Below, piece after piece: positions 8,263 through 17,606 of a stretch of 64,000 bases of DNA. Made by a program: the position numbers and the translations under genes. The notes under the pieces were generated by a model. The model did not search any database. It saw only the letters and a program-made list of their open reading frames with translations, and had not been told where the DNA came from. The number at the start of each line of letters is the position of its first letter. Positions within the stretch are counted from its first letter, which is position 1. Source of the DNA: Eisenbergiella sp900555195 (lineage in GTDB: Bacteria > Bacillota > Clostridia > Lachnospirales > Lachnospiraceae). The stretch is from assembly GCA_902492555.1 (NCBI GenBank), contig CABUMH010000003.1, positions 1 through 64,000 on the forward strand, written 5' to 3'.

Positions 8263-10080
8263 CTAATCCGTGCGAAGGGGCGGACGCCTGACTGGTGCTC
8301 TATGCTCTTTCATCTGTGGAGCTGCAGCGTGAATCTGCCCTCCCACACCTGATATGCTTTCCTCTCCTGCCGGCATGTCATCCCATCCGTCATCTTCCTC
8401 TTCATCCCTTCGGCGCACGATCTCCTGCTCCAACTCAAACCGATCCGCATAAGCCACCGGCCTCGTCGACTGCTCAGGGACTTCATAAGGCTTTCCAAAT
8501 TGGATTCCCCATTTCCAAAACAAGGGAAGCTGCGTCTGCATCGGAAAACATCCGGTCTTTGCCAAAATGAAATGGCCTTTCGGCAAAGTTTTCAATTCAT
8601 CCGGCGACATCAGGGGTCGGCTCATCATCTGCAGGCTCTGGCTGGGATCATTCTTCCCTCTGGATATGGAACCGGACAGCACCGTGCGGTTGCCGAGCGC
8701 CTTTGATAAGATCTCCGCGCTTTCCGAATTGGGCGCAAAGCCACCAAACAGGATATCCTGGCAGTTGTCAATGATAATGCTTGCCCCTTCCTTCCCATAG
8801 TTTTTCTCCAGCTGAGCAAAGGACTGGATGATCGGCACCATACTGATGCGCCGGGAACGCCCTGCGGAAAACATCATCTCCATAGATTCAATTTTGGGAA
8901 TTGTACCAATCTCATCTGCAAACATCATCACGCGGTTGGGGAGCTTTCCTCCATGTTCATCCGCTATGGTCAGCATCTCCCGGTAGAGCTGCTGGAGGAA
9001 CAGGGATACCATGAAATATTTCGTATTATCTTCCTCCGGCAGAACAATAAATATGGCTGATTTCGTGGAGCAGAAGGTTTCCGTATCAAGGGAACTGTCA
9101 AAGCACAGGATCTGCTCCATCTCACTGTCCAGAAAGGCATTGAGACGGCTCATAGCGGTTGACAGCACGGACGCCATGGCCTGATCCGCGGAATTAAGCG
9201 CAGCGCCGGCAAACCATTTTGCCTTATGGGTGGGCGGAAGCTTGTCCATCAAAAGCTGGAACAGGCTCCGGTTCTTCACGGGGGAAGGTGCCAGCAGATC
9301 CTGGATCAGTTTAAACACCGAAATAATATGCCTTTTCTCAGGCGGGCAGTATTCCGCAATCAGCAGGATTACCGATGCCAGAAGCCCTTCCGCCGCGTCA
9401 TAGAAGAATGCATTTTGTCCGTAGCTGCTGGCGGAGGCACCATCCGAACTGATGATGGTCTTTGCCGTGATCTTTGCGTATTTTTCTGCCTTGGCTTTTG
9501 CCGCCAGATTCTTTGGATTCTGCAGATATTCATCCATATATTTGTTGACCAGCGTCAAAATGTTGTTTCCATCCGAGCGGGTAGGATTTCTGAGATCCAG
9601 GATGGAAATATGATAACCATAGCACTCCTTTGCGATTCCCGCGTAATTTCGGAACAGGTCACCCTTGGTGTCCGTTGTCAGAAAGCTCATTCCTGATGCG
9701 CAGGCATATTCTATGTTGGGATATAAAAAATTAGCAGTCTTGCCGACACCGGCCGCTCCGATCATCAGGCAGTGGATATCTCCGCTGTCTACCAGAGCGG
9801 TAATGGAGTTCCCTTTCTTTTTATATCCCACCACCAGTCCCTGCTCCAATGGAAGCGCTTCTCCATGCCTCCATTTTTCCGGTTCATAGGAGACATGGGC
9901 GTATGTCTCCCGAATCTCTTTTTCCGTGGCAAACCTTGCGGTCCCATGCTGGCCGTCGCCGACTGTCCGTGACTTGATTCCGTTTAACGTATAGTAATTG
10001 GACAGCATCGCAAGACCGCCGATCACCGCAAACATCCCAAGCCCAATGCAGACAAACAGTATGATATTCTGTGCTTCCAT
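8263..10080 (-). CDS. Type IV secretion coupling protein VirD4/TraG family
   Basis: ATPase that links the relaxase-DNA complex to the transfer channel at the membrane. About 605 aa from the ATG at 10080, chosen for its GGGAGGAATGAG ribosome site; an upstream in-frame extension lacks one. An N-terminal membrane segment (ILFVCIGLGMFAVIGGLAML) is followed by Walker A GAAGVGKT and Walker B RVMMFADEIG, then the conserved FGGFAPNSESAEILSKALG region. The acidic C-terminal tail may contact the relaxase. Neighbours are the toprim protein and the relaxase. Confidence 0.95.
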   Translation of the reverse strand: MEAQNIILFVCIGLGMFAVIGGLAMLSNYYTLNGIKSRTVGDGQHGTARFATEKEIRETYAHVSYEPEKWRHGEALPLEQGLVVGYKKKGNSITALVDSGDIHCLMIGAAGVGKTANFLYPNIEYACASGMSFLTTDTKGDLFRNYAGIAKECYGYHISILDLRNPTRSDGNNILTLVNKYMDEYLQNPKNLAAKAKAEKYAKITAKTIISSDGASASSYGQNAFFYDAAEGLLASVILLIAEYCPPEKRHIISVFKLIQDLLAPSPVKNRSLFQLLMDKLPPTHKAKWFAGAALNSADQAMASVLSTAMSRLNAFLDSEMEQILCFDSSLDTETFCSTKSAIFIVLPEEDNTKYFMVSLFLQQLYREMLTIADEHGGKLPNRVMMFADEIGTIPKIESMEMMFSAGRSRRISMVPIIQSFAQLEKNYGKEGASIIIDNCQDILFGGFAPNSESAEILSKALGNRTVLSGSISRGKNDPSQSLQMMSRPLMSPDELKTLPKGHFILAKTGCFPMQTQLPLFWKWGIQFGKPYEVPEQSTRPVAYADRFELEQEIVRRRDEEEDDGWDDMPAGEESISGVGGQIHAAAPQMKEHRAPVRRPPLRTD

Positions 10081-10093
10081 CTCATTCCTCCCT

Positions 10094-11029
10094 TTACCCC
10101 ATCCGCATAGCAAATCCTTGCTCCTCCTGCTTTGGAGGCGGCTTTGTAAGTGCCTGCAGATCCTCATTCCAGTCTTTTTGCTGTGAAAAGAGCTGGAATA
10201 CATCTCGGTATCCCCGCTCCGCTAAACTCTGTTTGATTCTCTCCCGTGCCTGTAGCCCCGCTTTATCATTATCAAGGCACAATGCAATTCTTTTTACCTG
10301 GGATGCATCGGATAGCAGCTGCAAAAGCGCATGTTCCGCCACACCGCAGAGAGCTACATAGCTGTGCATCCGCCAGTCCTTTTGATAAAGGGAAATAAAG
10401 GACAGCAGATCGATAGGCGCCTCAAACACATAGACCATATCGCTCTTTCCGATCCAGTGAAAGCTGTATCTCGGATCGCATCCATCCACATTTCCTTTGA
10501 ACGGTTCCCCTTTCGTATAAGTTCCCCGCTTATGTGCATGACGGGGAACACCGTCTAAGTCATAGCCGACAAACACCGCATTGTGGTACGCCGCATCCTC
10601 ATAGATCATCTTTGCTTTTACAAATGCTTTTACCACACTTCGGTCCAGGCAACGTGTTCCGGTAAGGTATGCAAATACCCGGCGCATATCCGGATTGGCT
10701 TCGGGAAGCAGAAACGGTTTTGGTGGCTCCGGTTCCACTTTTCTGCTTTCACGGTAAATTTGTCCCTGCTCTCCGCCCAACAACATAGTTACCGCATCGG
10801 GGAAACTCTGCCCGTAGAACATTTTCACAAAGTCAATCGGATATCCGCCTTTTTCCGTGGCATGGTCATACCAGCGGTTCCCTCGTACAGTGATGCTGTG
10901 ATCGCTGGACAGACGCTTCTCCCTGCCGGAGCGCAGCAGTTTCTCTCCCTGTCGGGACAGGAAATCTTCCAGATCTACTTGGTTGGCTCGCTGCTTTTGC
11001 TCTTCTGTGAAATAAACATACCCGGCCAT
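10094..11029 (-). CDS. DUF3991/toprim domain protein (conjugative primase-like)
   Basis: 311 aa from the ATG at 11029, chosen because GGGAGGTGG lies 8 bases upstream. The N-terminal part (about 25-70) resembles a CHC2-like zinc-finger-free primase head (VRGNRWYDHATEKGGYPIDFV). The middle is the DUF3991 region. The C-terminal toprim fold is seen from the acidic E of VYVFEAPIDLL and the D-x-D of RIALCLDNDKAG. Probably primes or processes transferred DNA in the recipient. It lies between relaxase and coupling protein, as in many Clostridia elements. Confidence 0.85.
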   Translation of the reverse strand: MAGYVYFTEEQKQRANQVDLEDFLSRQGEKLLRSGREKRLSSDHSITVRGNRWYDHATEKGGYPIDFVKMFYGQSFPDAVTMLLGGEQGQIYRESRKVEPEPPKPFLLPEANPDMRRVFAYLTGTRCLDRSVVKAFVKAKMIYEDAAYHNAVFVGYDLDGVPRHAHKRGTYTKGEPFKGNVDGCDPRYSFHWIGKSDMVYVFEAPIDLLSFISLYQKDWRMHSYVALCGVAEHALLQLLSDASQVKRIALCLDNDKAGLQARERIKQSLAERGYRDVFQLFSQQKDWNEDLQALTKPPPKQEEQGFAMRMG

Positions 11030-11042
11030 ACATCCACCTCCC

Positions 11043-13736
11043 TTAATAAACTTGTTGTACCGGCTCATGGTCATCCCGTTTATGCCCCTGTGCCTGCTTT
11101 TTCTCCGCCAGTTTCCTTCTGCGCTTTCGGTCGATGTGATAGGAAACGCCTCCTGTGCCTTTCCGGTAATCTTCCTGAAACAGTTTTTCCAAATGGTGCA
11201 AAAGCCGAGTTGCTGCAAGAAAGGCGGACGGATTGTGAAATGATCCCATATGTTCCAGAAGAATCTGTGCATACATATTTCCCTGCTCGGAGGATGCCTG
11301 CAGATAAAAAATAGCTTTCTCTTTATCAAATGGGACATCCTTCCCACAGAGATACAGCTTGCCGAGAGCATACCGGGCATAGGAATTTCCTTTATCAGCC
11401 GCAGCTTCCATCCACCTCACAGCCGCCTGCACATCTTTTGGGATTTCTTCACCTGCAAGATACAATTTTCCCAGCTGATAAGCCGCATACGCATTTCCCT
11501 GTTCGGCAGATAAAATTAAAAGGCCGACCGCTTTTCCAATATCTTTTGAGACATGTTCTCCGTCCCGATAGATTTTTGCCAGCGCATACTGCGCTGCACT
11601 GTTCCCTGCTTCTGCCGCTTTCTCAATCCATTCCACCGCCTGCTTTGGATCACCGGTGCCATTCATAAGCCATAACTTTCCCAGAGCATACTGCGCATAA
11701 ATATTGCCGAGCCGTGCAGCCTGTTGCCAATACTCTGCCGCCCGTACCTCATCCTTTTCCGTACCGGTCCCGGTATGGAGCATCCATCCCAGGCGGTATT
11801 GCAGCTTATCATCATGGCTTTCTCTCTCCAGAGCGGAAAAACCGATAAATGCTTTCTCAAACTGTTCCTTCGCCTGCCAAGGATCCGAATCCGTGCCTAT
11901 CCCGTCCCGAAGCATCTTCGCCAGTTCATAAGAAGCATACGGGTTTCCCTGTTTGGCAGACAACTGATACAACAGAAAGGCCTGGGAAAAATCCTGCTCC
12001 ACTCCCTGCCCGCGGTAATACAATCCGGCAAGAGAATATTGAGCATACTTATGGTTTCGTGAGACCGCCTTTGAAAACCATACAGCGGCGGATGCATAAT
12101 CCCGGCCCAGGTTTTCCTCTCCTGCACCTTCGGTGCCGCTTACCTTGTGTTCTGTCCCAAGCCCCGCAGCATACATCTTTCCGATGCGATACCACAGGTA
12201 GGGGAGCTTCCGTTCTTTTGCCGTGCGCTCTGCGGCAAGGAAAGCCTTCAGGGCCTTCCGGTACCAGTCTTTTGCCGATTCCGGATCTGCTTCACACCCA
12301 AGCCCATCCGCGCACATCCTCCCCAGATCATACATGGCAAGCGCATTTCCCGTTTTTGCTTCCGCAAGGAACAGCACAAGCGCCTGGGAAAAATCCTGCT
12401 CCACATCGTTTCCGCCATACAGATATTTTCGCGCAAGTTTATACTGCCGGGTCCCGTCTGCATGAAATGCTTCCTGTCTGTTCTGCGCTTCTCCCTCTTC
12501 CGGCAATTCCAGTTCTTCTAAGAGAACATCCGGTTCCAACAGGTTTTCTCTCTCAGAAGCTTCTTCCGGTTCCCAATCTTCTTCCGGCTCCGGAATATGC
12601 GTATCCTCAAATAAAAAACGGGAACCGTCCAGCTTTAACGCCTCCGCGATTACCATGTTTTTGATGCTTTTAAACTGCTTCTGCTTAGATAAAGGAGGAA
12701 GCGGTGGCGGATCATTCCGATAGGCCTGGAGGATCTCATTCTGCCACTTTCCCCAAGCCTGGTATAATTCCGACACCCGCTTGTCTTTTTCCAGCTCATC
12801 CACGATCTGATCCACGAGATTTTTCACATCCCGTTTCAGATACCCATAGACCTTTTTCCCTGACGTATTTTGCAGGCGTTCCGACAAAGTGATCATCATG
12901 CGTTCAATCCGGCCATTCACAAGGACACCGTTTTTCAGTTCCTCCAGTTTCTGCCTCAGTGCATCCTCCGCGCCGGATTTCAGTTTCTCTCTCGCCTGAT
13001 TTTGTTCCTCATAAAGGTTTGCAAAGTCCTGCCGGAAAATATCATGGGCCAGTTCGGAGCGCATGGCTTCAATGGACGGCTTGGTAAGATATCCGTCGTT
13101 TTCTTTTGCGGAATAAACCACCAGATGCACATGGGGATGATGGCCCTCGTTATGGAACGCTGCATACCATCTGAGATTTGCGCTGTCGATTTTCATGTGC
13201 CGACAAAGCATGGCGCGCTTGGAACGAAGCAGTGCCATCCATTGGGATGCACAGTCATATCCAAGCCGTTTTGCATCCTCCCGCCGCAGAGAGATCACAT
13301 GGGTCCAGATCGGTCCTTTATGCTGTGCCACATCTTCCTGTACCTTTTTTAAGATGACCGGCTCTCCGGCATCTGTAAAAAGACCATGCTCTCCCACCCG
13401 CTCCACGCGGGGACGGTTTGCAAGATAATCCACATAGTTTCTGCGCGACCCAATAAGATCCACGTTTTGCTCCAGCGCACGGGAAATCAGTTCAGAAGCA
13501 TTGCCAATCGTCGGCTTCAATAAAAAATCCGTGTATTCCAGCAGTTCCTTTGTCTGTGGAATATCACGGATGAGCTTAGTGATCAGTTGTCTCTGATTGC
13601 CCGTCGCCGGAAGGGACAATTTACTTTCATCAATTTTTTCAACTCCCTCGCGTGTCCCGATGTAGCGCACATAGTTTTCCAGCTGCGCTGCCGGTGCGTC
13701 TTTAAGATACCGGGAAGTAAAAATCAGTTTTGGCAA
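11043..13736 (-). CDS. MobP-type relaxase fused to Sel1-like repeats
   Basis: 897-aa protein starting with TTG at 13736 (AGGAGAGG site). The N-terminal 340 residues look like a MobP3-class relaxase, with the metal-binding histidine cluster HNEGHHPHVHLVVYS (about residues 212-226) and candidate tyrosines near the N-terminus (Y10, Y22, Y25). This domain nicks oriT and leads the strand into the recipient. From about residue 410 to 830 there are roughly ten or more Sel1/TPR-like repeats of about 36 residues (A-x-Y-x-L-G-K-L-Y or similar, spaced by G-x-D/G). These form a superhelical scaffold, perhaps for docking to VirD4. The last 50 residues are basic. Confidence 0.9.
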   Translation of the reverse strand: MPKLIFTSRYLKDAPAAQLENYVRYIGTREGVEKIDESKLSLPATGNQRQLITKLIRDIPQTKELLEYTDFLLKPTIGNASELISRALEQNVDLIGSRRNYVDYLANRPRVERVGEHGLFTDAGEPVILKKVQEDVAQHKGPIWTHVISLRREDAKRLGYDCASQWMALLRSKRAMLCRHMKIDSANLRWYAAFHNEGHHPHVHLVVYSAKENDGYLTKPSIEAMRSELAHDIFRQDFANLYEEQNQAREKLKSGAEDALRQKLEELKNGVLVNGRIERMMITLSERLQNTSGKKVYGYLKRDVKNLVDQIVDELEKDKRVSELYQAWGKWQNEILQAYRNDPPPLPPLSKQKQFKSIKNMVIAEALKLDGSRFLFEDTHIPEPEEDWEPEEASERENLLEPDVLLEELELPEEGEAQNRQEAFHADGTRQYKLARKYLYGGNDVEQDFSQALVLFLAEAKTGNALAMYDLGRMCADGLGCEADPESAKDWYRKALKAFLAAERTAKERKLPYLWYRIGKMYAAGLGTEHKVSGTEGAGEENLGRDYASAAVWFSKAVSRNHKYAQYSLAGLYYRGQGVEQDFSQAFLLYQLSAKQGNPYASYELAKMLRDGIGTDSDPWQAKEQFEKAFIGFSALERESHDDKLQYRLGWMLHTGTGTEKDEVRAAEYWQQAARLGNIYAQYALGKLWLMNGTGDPKQAVEWIEKAAEAGNSAAQYALAKIYRDGEHVSKDIGKAVGLLILSAEQGNAYAAYQLGKLYLAGEEIPKDVQAAVRWMEAAADKGNSYARYALGKLYLCGKDVPFDKEKAIFYLQASSEQGNMYAQILLEHMGSFHNPSAFLAATRLLHHLEKLFQEDYRKGTGGVSYHIDRKRRRKLAEKKQAQGHKRDDHEPVQQVY

Positions 13737-13796
13737 TCCGGTTTCCTCTCCTGCATAGAAGAAAGGCCTGCCGAAGCAGACCCATCTTTCTGTGTT

Positions 13797-14084
13797 TTAC
13801 AATACACCTAACTTTTTTAACAGCTCCACGCAGTCCCTTGCGCCCTGTACATAGAGATACTCGCATTCATGCTGTGCGATCAGATTGGTTTTCGTGATGT
13901 AGTCATCGATCACCTGACGATCCTCGGTTGAAAGCTTTGCAAGTACATCCCGTTTCTTTTCCGATAAGACACCAATCTCCTGATAAAGTTTTTGTTCTTC
14001 TTCCTCACAGCTTTCCCTGCGTCGCATAAGCGCATGCTCCGTCATCTCCTGAATGACCATCTCATAAATTTCTTTCTTGTCCAT
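13797..14084 (-). CDS. Small conserved element protein, helical
   Basis: 95 aa, almost all charged helix (EMTEHALMRRRESCEEEEQKLYQEIGVL), predicted coiled coil, ending in a short hydrophobic LLKKLGVL. An AGGAG ribosome site lies about 9 bases upstream. Similar short proteins accompany MobP relaxases on gut Firmicutes elements (DUF6809-like, from memory), where the role is unknown. It sits between the ribbon-helix-helix gene and the relaxase, so a relaxosome accessory role is possible. Confidence 0.65.
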   Translation of the reverse strand: MDKKEIYEMVIQEMTEHALMRRRESCEEEEQKLYQEIGVLSEKKRDVLAKLSTEDRQVIDDYITKTNLIAQHECEYLYVQGARDCVELLKKLGVL

Positions 14085-14170
14085 ACCGGATCACTCCTTT
14101 TTCAGCACACGATAAACAACTTCTGTGTGATAAGTCTATACCAAAACCCAACAAAGATTTTCCTGTTCCT

Positions 14171-14584
14171 TTAGGTTTCTCGCTTCTGATATTTGTATGC
14201 ATCTTCAAAATCAATCGCTCCGTTGATGCGCCTGACTTCTTCCACACATTTTGTATGCAGACGTTTCATGGCCTCCTCGTCAACATCATGTGTGTAGGCG
14301 ATGACCTGGGACAGCTTTGACAACTCCACCGCGATCTTAAAATCCATGCGAGCCAAGCGGTTTTCACTGTCCTGCATCGTTCCCGTCATCACAGAGGAAA
14401 TTGACTGGAGCAGGTAATCCTCCGCTTTCTTTGATGTCAGAAATCCAAGGTAGAAACGCAGCGCATCTTCCATAAGCTCCGTGCGGTTCCTTACCGTGCT
14501 GTCTTTGATATAAGCATCCGCCAGAGCAATCAGTTCCGTATCCACCCGGATGGAAAACTTGGTTTTCTCCGCGTTTCCGCTCAT
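14171..14584 (-). CDS. Ribbon-helix-helix mobilization accessory protein
   Basis: 137 aa from the ATG at 14584, which has AAAGGAGGCG upstream; the longer open frame to 14683 lacks a site. The N-terminal ribbon-helix-helix is TKFSIRVDTELIALADAYI with RNRTELMEDALRFYLGFL; the rest is a helical C-terminal domain (KIAVELSKLSQVIAY). Proteins of this type bind oriT and recruit the relaxase. The 355-base non-coding gap just upstream supports that role. Confidence 0.8.
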   Translation of the reverse strand: MSGNAEKTKFSIRVDTELIALADAYIKDSTVRNRTELMEDALRFYLGFLTSKKAEDYLLQSISSVMTGTMQDSENRLARMDFKIAVELSKLSQVIAYTHDVDEEAMKRLHTKCVEEVRRINGAIDFEDAYKYQKRET

Positions 14585-14939
14585 AAACGCCTCCTTTCCG
14601 CCGTTAATCCCAAAGCCACCTGTTATTTTTCCAAACAGCCTGTCAAACTCCCCTCCAAGCCACTTGGATTCTCTAAAGACCATTTTATGGGTGGAATGGG
14701 AAATCCCCGCACGGCTTTGCCGGGCGGTGTGAAGCGGGCAGGGAGGCTCCCAAAAGCCACCCGCCCTTTAACCTGCACACGTTTCGACCCAACTACAGCC
14801 TCCAAAATTCCGCTGTTGCCAGCCCTCCCGCTACTCTTCTCCGCTTCCTCCAAACGCGCCCAACAGCGCGGGGACACTCGTCAGGGGTACACGGATGCCA
14901 CTCCTGCCGGGAAAAGCCGACACAGGGGCCCACAGGGGC
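14585..14939. other. Candidate origin of transfer (oriT), non-coding gap
   Basis: 355 bases without a convincing gene, rich in short inverted repeats. An imperfect hairpin pairs GGGCAGGGAGGC with GCCACCCGCCC around 14,738-14,768; another candidate lies around CCCGCACGGC/GCCGGGCGG near 14,706-14,726. It sits directly upstream of the ribbon-helix-helix and relaxase genes, the usual oriT place. The nick site cannot be read by eye, so this is inference from position and structure. Confidence 0.4.
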
Positions 14940-15236
14940 TTACACGGGCAGACTCCGTTCTGAGTTACTCTCTGCAGCGCTTTCCGGCATATTCCTGTCC
15001 CCAGATACCTGGATGGGAGGGCGTGCCGGACGGCGGGGGCGATCCCTCCCGGCTGCATCGCGTGCCACTTTATCATCGATATATTCACGGGTTGCCTGCG
15101 GCACATATTTCTCATACAGTTTCTGCACCGTATCATTTAACTCGGTCTGCAGGTCTGCGTCACGCTTGCCCATATGGAACGTCAGCGCGTCCAGTTTTTC
15201 CGTATTGAAAGTGACAGTTAAAGTCGTATTCTTCAT
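14940..15236 (-). CDS. DUF6103-like small protein
   Basis: 98 aa from the ATG at 15236 (AAGGAGG site). The N-terminus MKNTTLTVTFNTEKLDAL looks like the beta strand and helix of a ribbon-helix-helix fold, followed by a helix (ELNDTVQKLYEKYVP). The basic, proline-rich tail (RDRPRRPARPPIQ) is probably disordered. Recalled as the DUF6103 family of Clostridia conjugative elements. Role unknown; DNA binding is plausible. Confidence 0.7.
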   Translation of the reverse strand: MKNTTLTVTFNTEKLDALTFHMGKRDADLQTELNDTVQKLYEKYVPQATREYIDDKVARDAAGRDRPRRPARPPIQVSGDRNMPESAAESNSERSLPV

Positions 15237-15250
15237 CTGTGTTTCCTCCT

Positions 15251-15841
15251 TCACATATTTGGTTCCTGCGTTCTGGCCTGTTCTCCTACCTGGCAATTCG
15301 GGCAGAAATCCAGATAATACACGATATCAATGCAGCCGTCATCGATGGACAGGTCAGCTACTTCCGGGCGGTCGCAAAGCATATCACCGAGCAGCTCCTG
15401 CAGGAACGGCTTCCCATCCAGGCACAGCCCGGTCCGGTTTTCCAGTTCTTCAAAGAGTAGGATCCAGTTCCCCTCGGTAGTCTGGCTGGTCCCATCCGTA
15501 ATAATAAAATCCACTGCGTCCGCCAGTTTCCGGTTCCATTTGGAGAGGGACGGGTACTGCAATGCGGCTGCTTCCGGCACATAGGAAGCATATCTGGCAT
15601 AACCATAACCGTCGCTTTCTATCAGTATCCCATCCGTCCTTCCCTCGCCAGTAACCAGCAGGCAATGGTACACCCCATTCCCGTCCTGGCACATCAGTGG
15701 GACGTTCTCTATGAGAAAGGGCCGGTTCTTCAGCGGATGCTTCAACATATCCGCGAACACTTCTGCGGAAACTATGACCGTTTTCTCAATCACAAAGTCC
15801 CGAAGGCGGAAATCCGGCTTGTGTTCAAAGGCGGTTTTCAT
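15251..15841 (-). CDS. Conserved conjugative-element protein (DUF6329-like)
   Basis: 196 aa, soluble, no signal peptide. It holds VLMCQDG-like and DGCIDIVYYLDFCPNC segments; the C-terminal C-P-N-C pair may bind metal. Two blocks repeat the theme of a short beta-rich ligand pocket. Members sit beside the NlpC hydrolase and small DUF6103-type gene in similar elements. Function unknown. The DUF assignment is from memory and uncertain. Confidence 0.6.
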   Translation of the reverse strand: MKTAFEHKPDFRLRDFVIEKTVIVSAEVFADMLKHPLKNRPFLIENVPLMCQDGNGVYHCLLVTGEGRTDGILIESDGYGYARYASYVPEAAALQYPSLSKWNRKLADAVDFIITDGTSQTTEGNWILLFEELENRTGLCLDGKPFLQELLGDMLCDRPEVADLSIDDGCIDIVYYLDFCPNCQVGEQARTQEPNM

Positions 15842-15850
15842 GAGTTCCTC

Positions 15851-16867
15851 CTATCCGGGTAATCTCCCTATCGCATAAAAGTGGCTGGACCAGTAGGCTG
15901 AATCAATATTGGCATACCCGATGGGGGAGCCGCAGTGCAGCATCTGGTTCCCGCCCACATAAATTCCAACATGGCTCACGGGGCTTCCGGAAGCATAGGT
16001 CCCTGTAAAAAAAATCAGGTCACCGGGCTTTGCTTCCTCCCGTGGAACTACGGCACACTGGTCGAAGATCCCCTGCGCCGAAGTACGGGGCAGACTATAA
16101 GTTCCAGACTGAGTGTAGACCCAGCAAATATATCCGCTGCAGTCAAAGCTGGTTGTCGGCGAGCTGCCTCCCCACACATAGGGCCAGCCAATGTATCTGG
16201 TTGCTTCCGCCATTAACGCTGTAAAACTTCCATCCCCCATTGCTTCACCGGGCAGTAAGCCGTTTCCTCCAGGCAGTACCTGCCCGTACCTTGCCAGTGT
16301 ATAGATCCTCTGGGCATTGGTCTGGTTCTCAGCCGTGACAGCCCTGCCCAGCACAGAACCCAGGTTTGTATAGACGGTTTGTAAATCCGGAATCGGCACT
16401 GCTACGGTATAGGTGCCCCCATCCTCATCTTCCCGTTCCTCATAGGTCACAAAACAATCCGCAAATTCCCGATAGTCATCGCCATTCATACGGGGCTGGT
16501 CCGCGCCGAAGAACAGGGAATAAAAAATGGCCTTTACCCGGTACGCGTCCACCGTTCCATCCTCAGCCATTCCATTGATATCAGAAACCGCACCGTCCAG
16601 TTCCGCGAAACTCTCCTGCATCTTTTCAATGTACATCCGATACTCGGCAGGTATCCGGGAAGACAGATACCCACCATGAAATGCCAGGTTCACAGCCGAG
16701 GTATTGTGGCCTGCCGTTCCAGATAAGGCACATAAAATAGCTACGATAATTAAAATAAACGGCACCAGAAGCGCCGCAACAACAGAGAGGACAGCAGTCC
16801 TTGCCCGCTTGTCCGTTGCTGTGACAAGGGCGGCTTTTACCACCATCACAGCGGCGGGTGCTGCCAT
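15851..16867 (-). CDS. NlpC/P60 cell-wall hydrolase of the transfer apparatus
   Basis: Membrane-anchored C40-type peptidase that would open peptidoglycan for the secretion channel (VirB1/CwlT role). About 338 aa from the ATG at 16867; the ATG at 16873 sits only one base after AGGAGG, so the later start is favoured. Order: basic N-terminus, one membrane segment (LVPFILIIVAILCALSG), a linker domain (about 60-190, weakly lysozyme-like), then NlpC/P60 with catalytic Cys in SFDCSGYICW, His in VSHVGIYVGG and a third polar residue near MLHCGSPIGY. Part of the leftward transfer operon. Confidence 0.9.
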   Translation of the reverse strand: MAAPAAVMVVKAALVTATDKRARTAVLSVVAALLVPFILIIVAILCALSGTAGHNTSAVNLAFHGGYLSSRIPAEYRMYIEKMQESFAELDGAVSDINGMAEDGTVDAYRVKAIFYSLFFGADQPRMNGDDYREFADCFVTYEEREDEDGGTYTVAVPIPDLQTVYTNLGSVLGRAVTAENQTNAQRIYTLARYGQVLPGGNGLLPGEAMGDGSFTALMAEATRYIGWPYVWGGSSPTTSFDCSGYICWVYTQSGTYSLPRTSAQGIFDQCAVVPREEAKPGDLIFFTGTYASGSPVSHVGIYVGGNQMLHCGSPIGYANIDSAYWSSHFYAIGRLPG

Positions 16868-16919
16868 AGGCATTCCTCCTTCCAGGGGCAGCAAACACAA
16901 AGCCCCTTTAAGAGGAGCT

Positions 16920-17468
16920 TCAGCCTGCTGTATTTATTTTTTGTTCTCTGGTGATCTCCAGTGTTTTTGCATGGATAATTGTAATGCCCCGTCCCTGCTT
17001 CCTCGCATACCGGATGGTCTGCCCGGTCCTGTTTCTGGCTATGCCATCCCAAACCGCCAGCACAAAATCGCTGTGACCCACCATGTATTCTTTTTTCCGC
17101 TTCATGCAGTTCCTGCTATATCCTGTCTGCAGAAGCGTTTCCGTATCACAGGAAGCAAGGATCGTAAAATATCGATCCCGTTCCCTCTCGGTCCATTTGG
17201 CAGCCTGTTCTTCATAAGGAATCGCACACTCCAGTGTAAGCTGGGGACAGGTTTTCTTTAGCTCCAATACGATTTCCGCACAGATCTGCTCCACACCAGG
17301 AGCCATGCCTGTAATGAAGTGGGTTACATTTCCCTCTATAAAAAGCCGCAGGATCTCCTGCCGGATCCGTTCCTTCATCCGTACATAGGCAGGGTGGGAT
17401 TCATCAGACCCAAATGGCAGGTTCTGCAGGCGAGGCCCGGTAAAACAGCAAGCCTGTCCTCTTTCCAT
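16920..17468 (-). CDS. SLOG family protein (DUF1273/YpsA-like)
   Basis: 182 aa. A Rossmann-like SLOG domain is seen: N-terminal CCFTGPR nucleotide loop, FITGMAPGVEQICAEIVLEL, the acidic E-C-A-I-P-Y-E-E-Q strand, and SDFVLAVWDG near the C-terminus. SLOG proteins bind nucleotide-derived ligands; YpsA affects cell division, and others act as sensors in defence systems. It is the first gene after the operator-controlled promoter, so it heads this part of the operon. Confidence 0.82.
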   Translation of the reverse strand: MERGQACCFTGPRLQNLPFGSDESHPAYVRMKERIRQEILRLFIEGNVTHFITGMAPGVEQICAEIVLELKKTCPQLTLECAIPYEEQAAKWTERERDRYFTILASCDTETLLQTGYSRNCMKRKKEYMVGHSDFVLAVWDGIARNRTGQTIRYARKQGRGITIIHAKTLEITREQKINTAG

Positions 17469-17503
17469 CTTCCATTTCTCCTTATCTTCTCATTTCTGGT
17501 TTT

Positions 17504-17540
17504 ATTATACATGATACAGGTTGATTATCAACCTGTATCA
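17504..17540 (-). promoter_or_regulatory. Promoter overlapped by a perfect 13-bp palindromic operator
   Basis: On the minus strand, TTGATA and TATAAT lie 16 bases apart (17526-17531 and 17504-17509). The arms TGATACAGGTTGA (17512-17524) and TCAACCTGTATCA (17528-17540) are perfect inverted repeats around a 3-base centre, covering the spacer and the -35 box. A bound dimer would block the promoter. The adjacent divergent XRE gene at 17607 is the obvious candidate repressor. Confidence 0.75.
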
Positions 17541-17606
17541 ATGATGTTTATATTCCATTGAGTAAGATAAACTATCACTATCAAGGGTGCATGAGGTGGT
17601 GATGGG

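Noticed and set aside
11849..12664. Long plus-strand open frame (271 codons)
   Set aside because: Antisense shadow of the Sel1 repeat region of the relaxase; proline- and serine-rich with no ribosome site or family motif.
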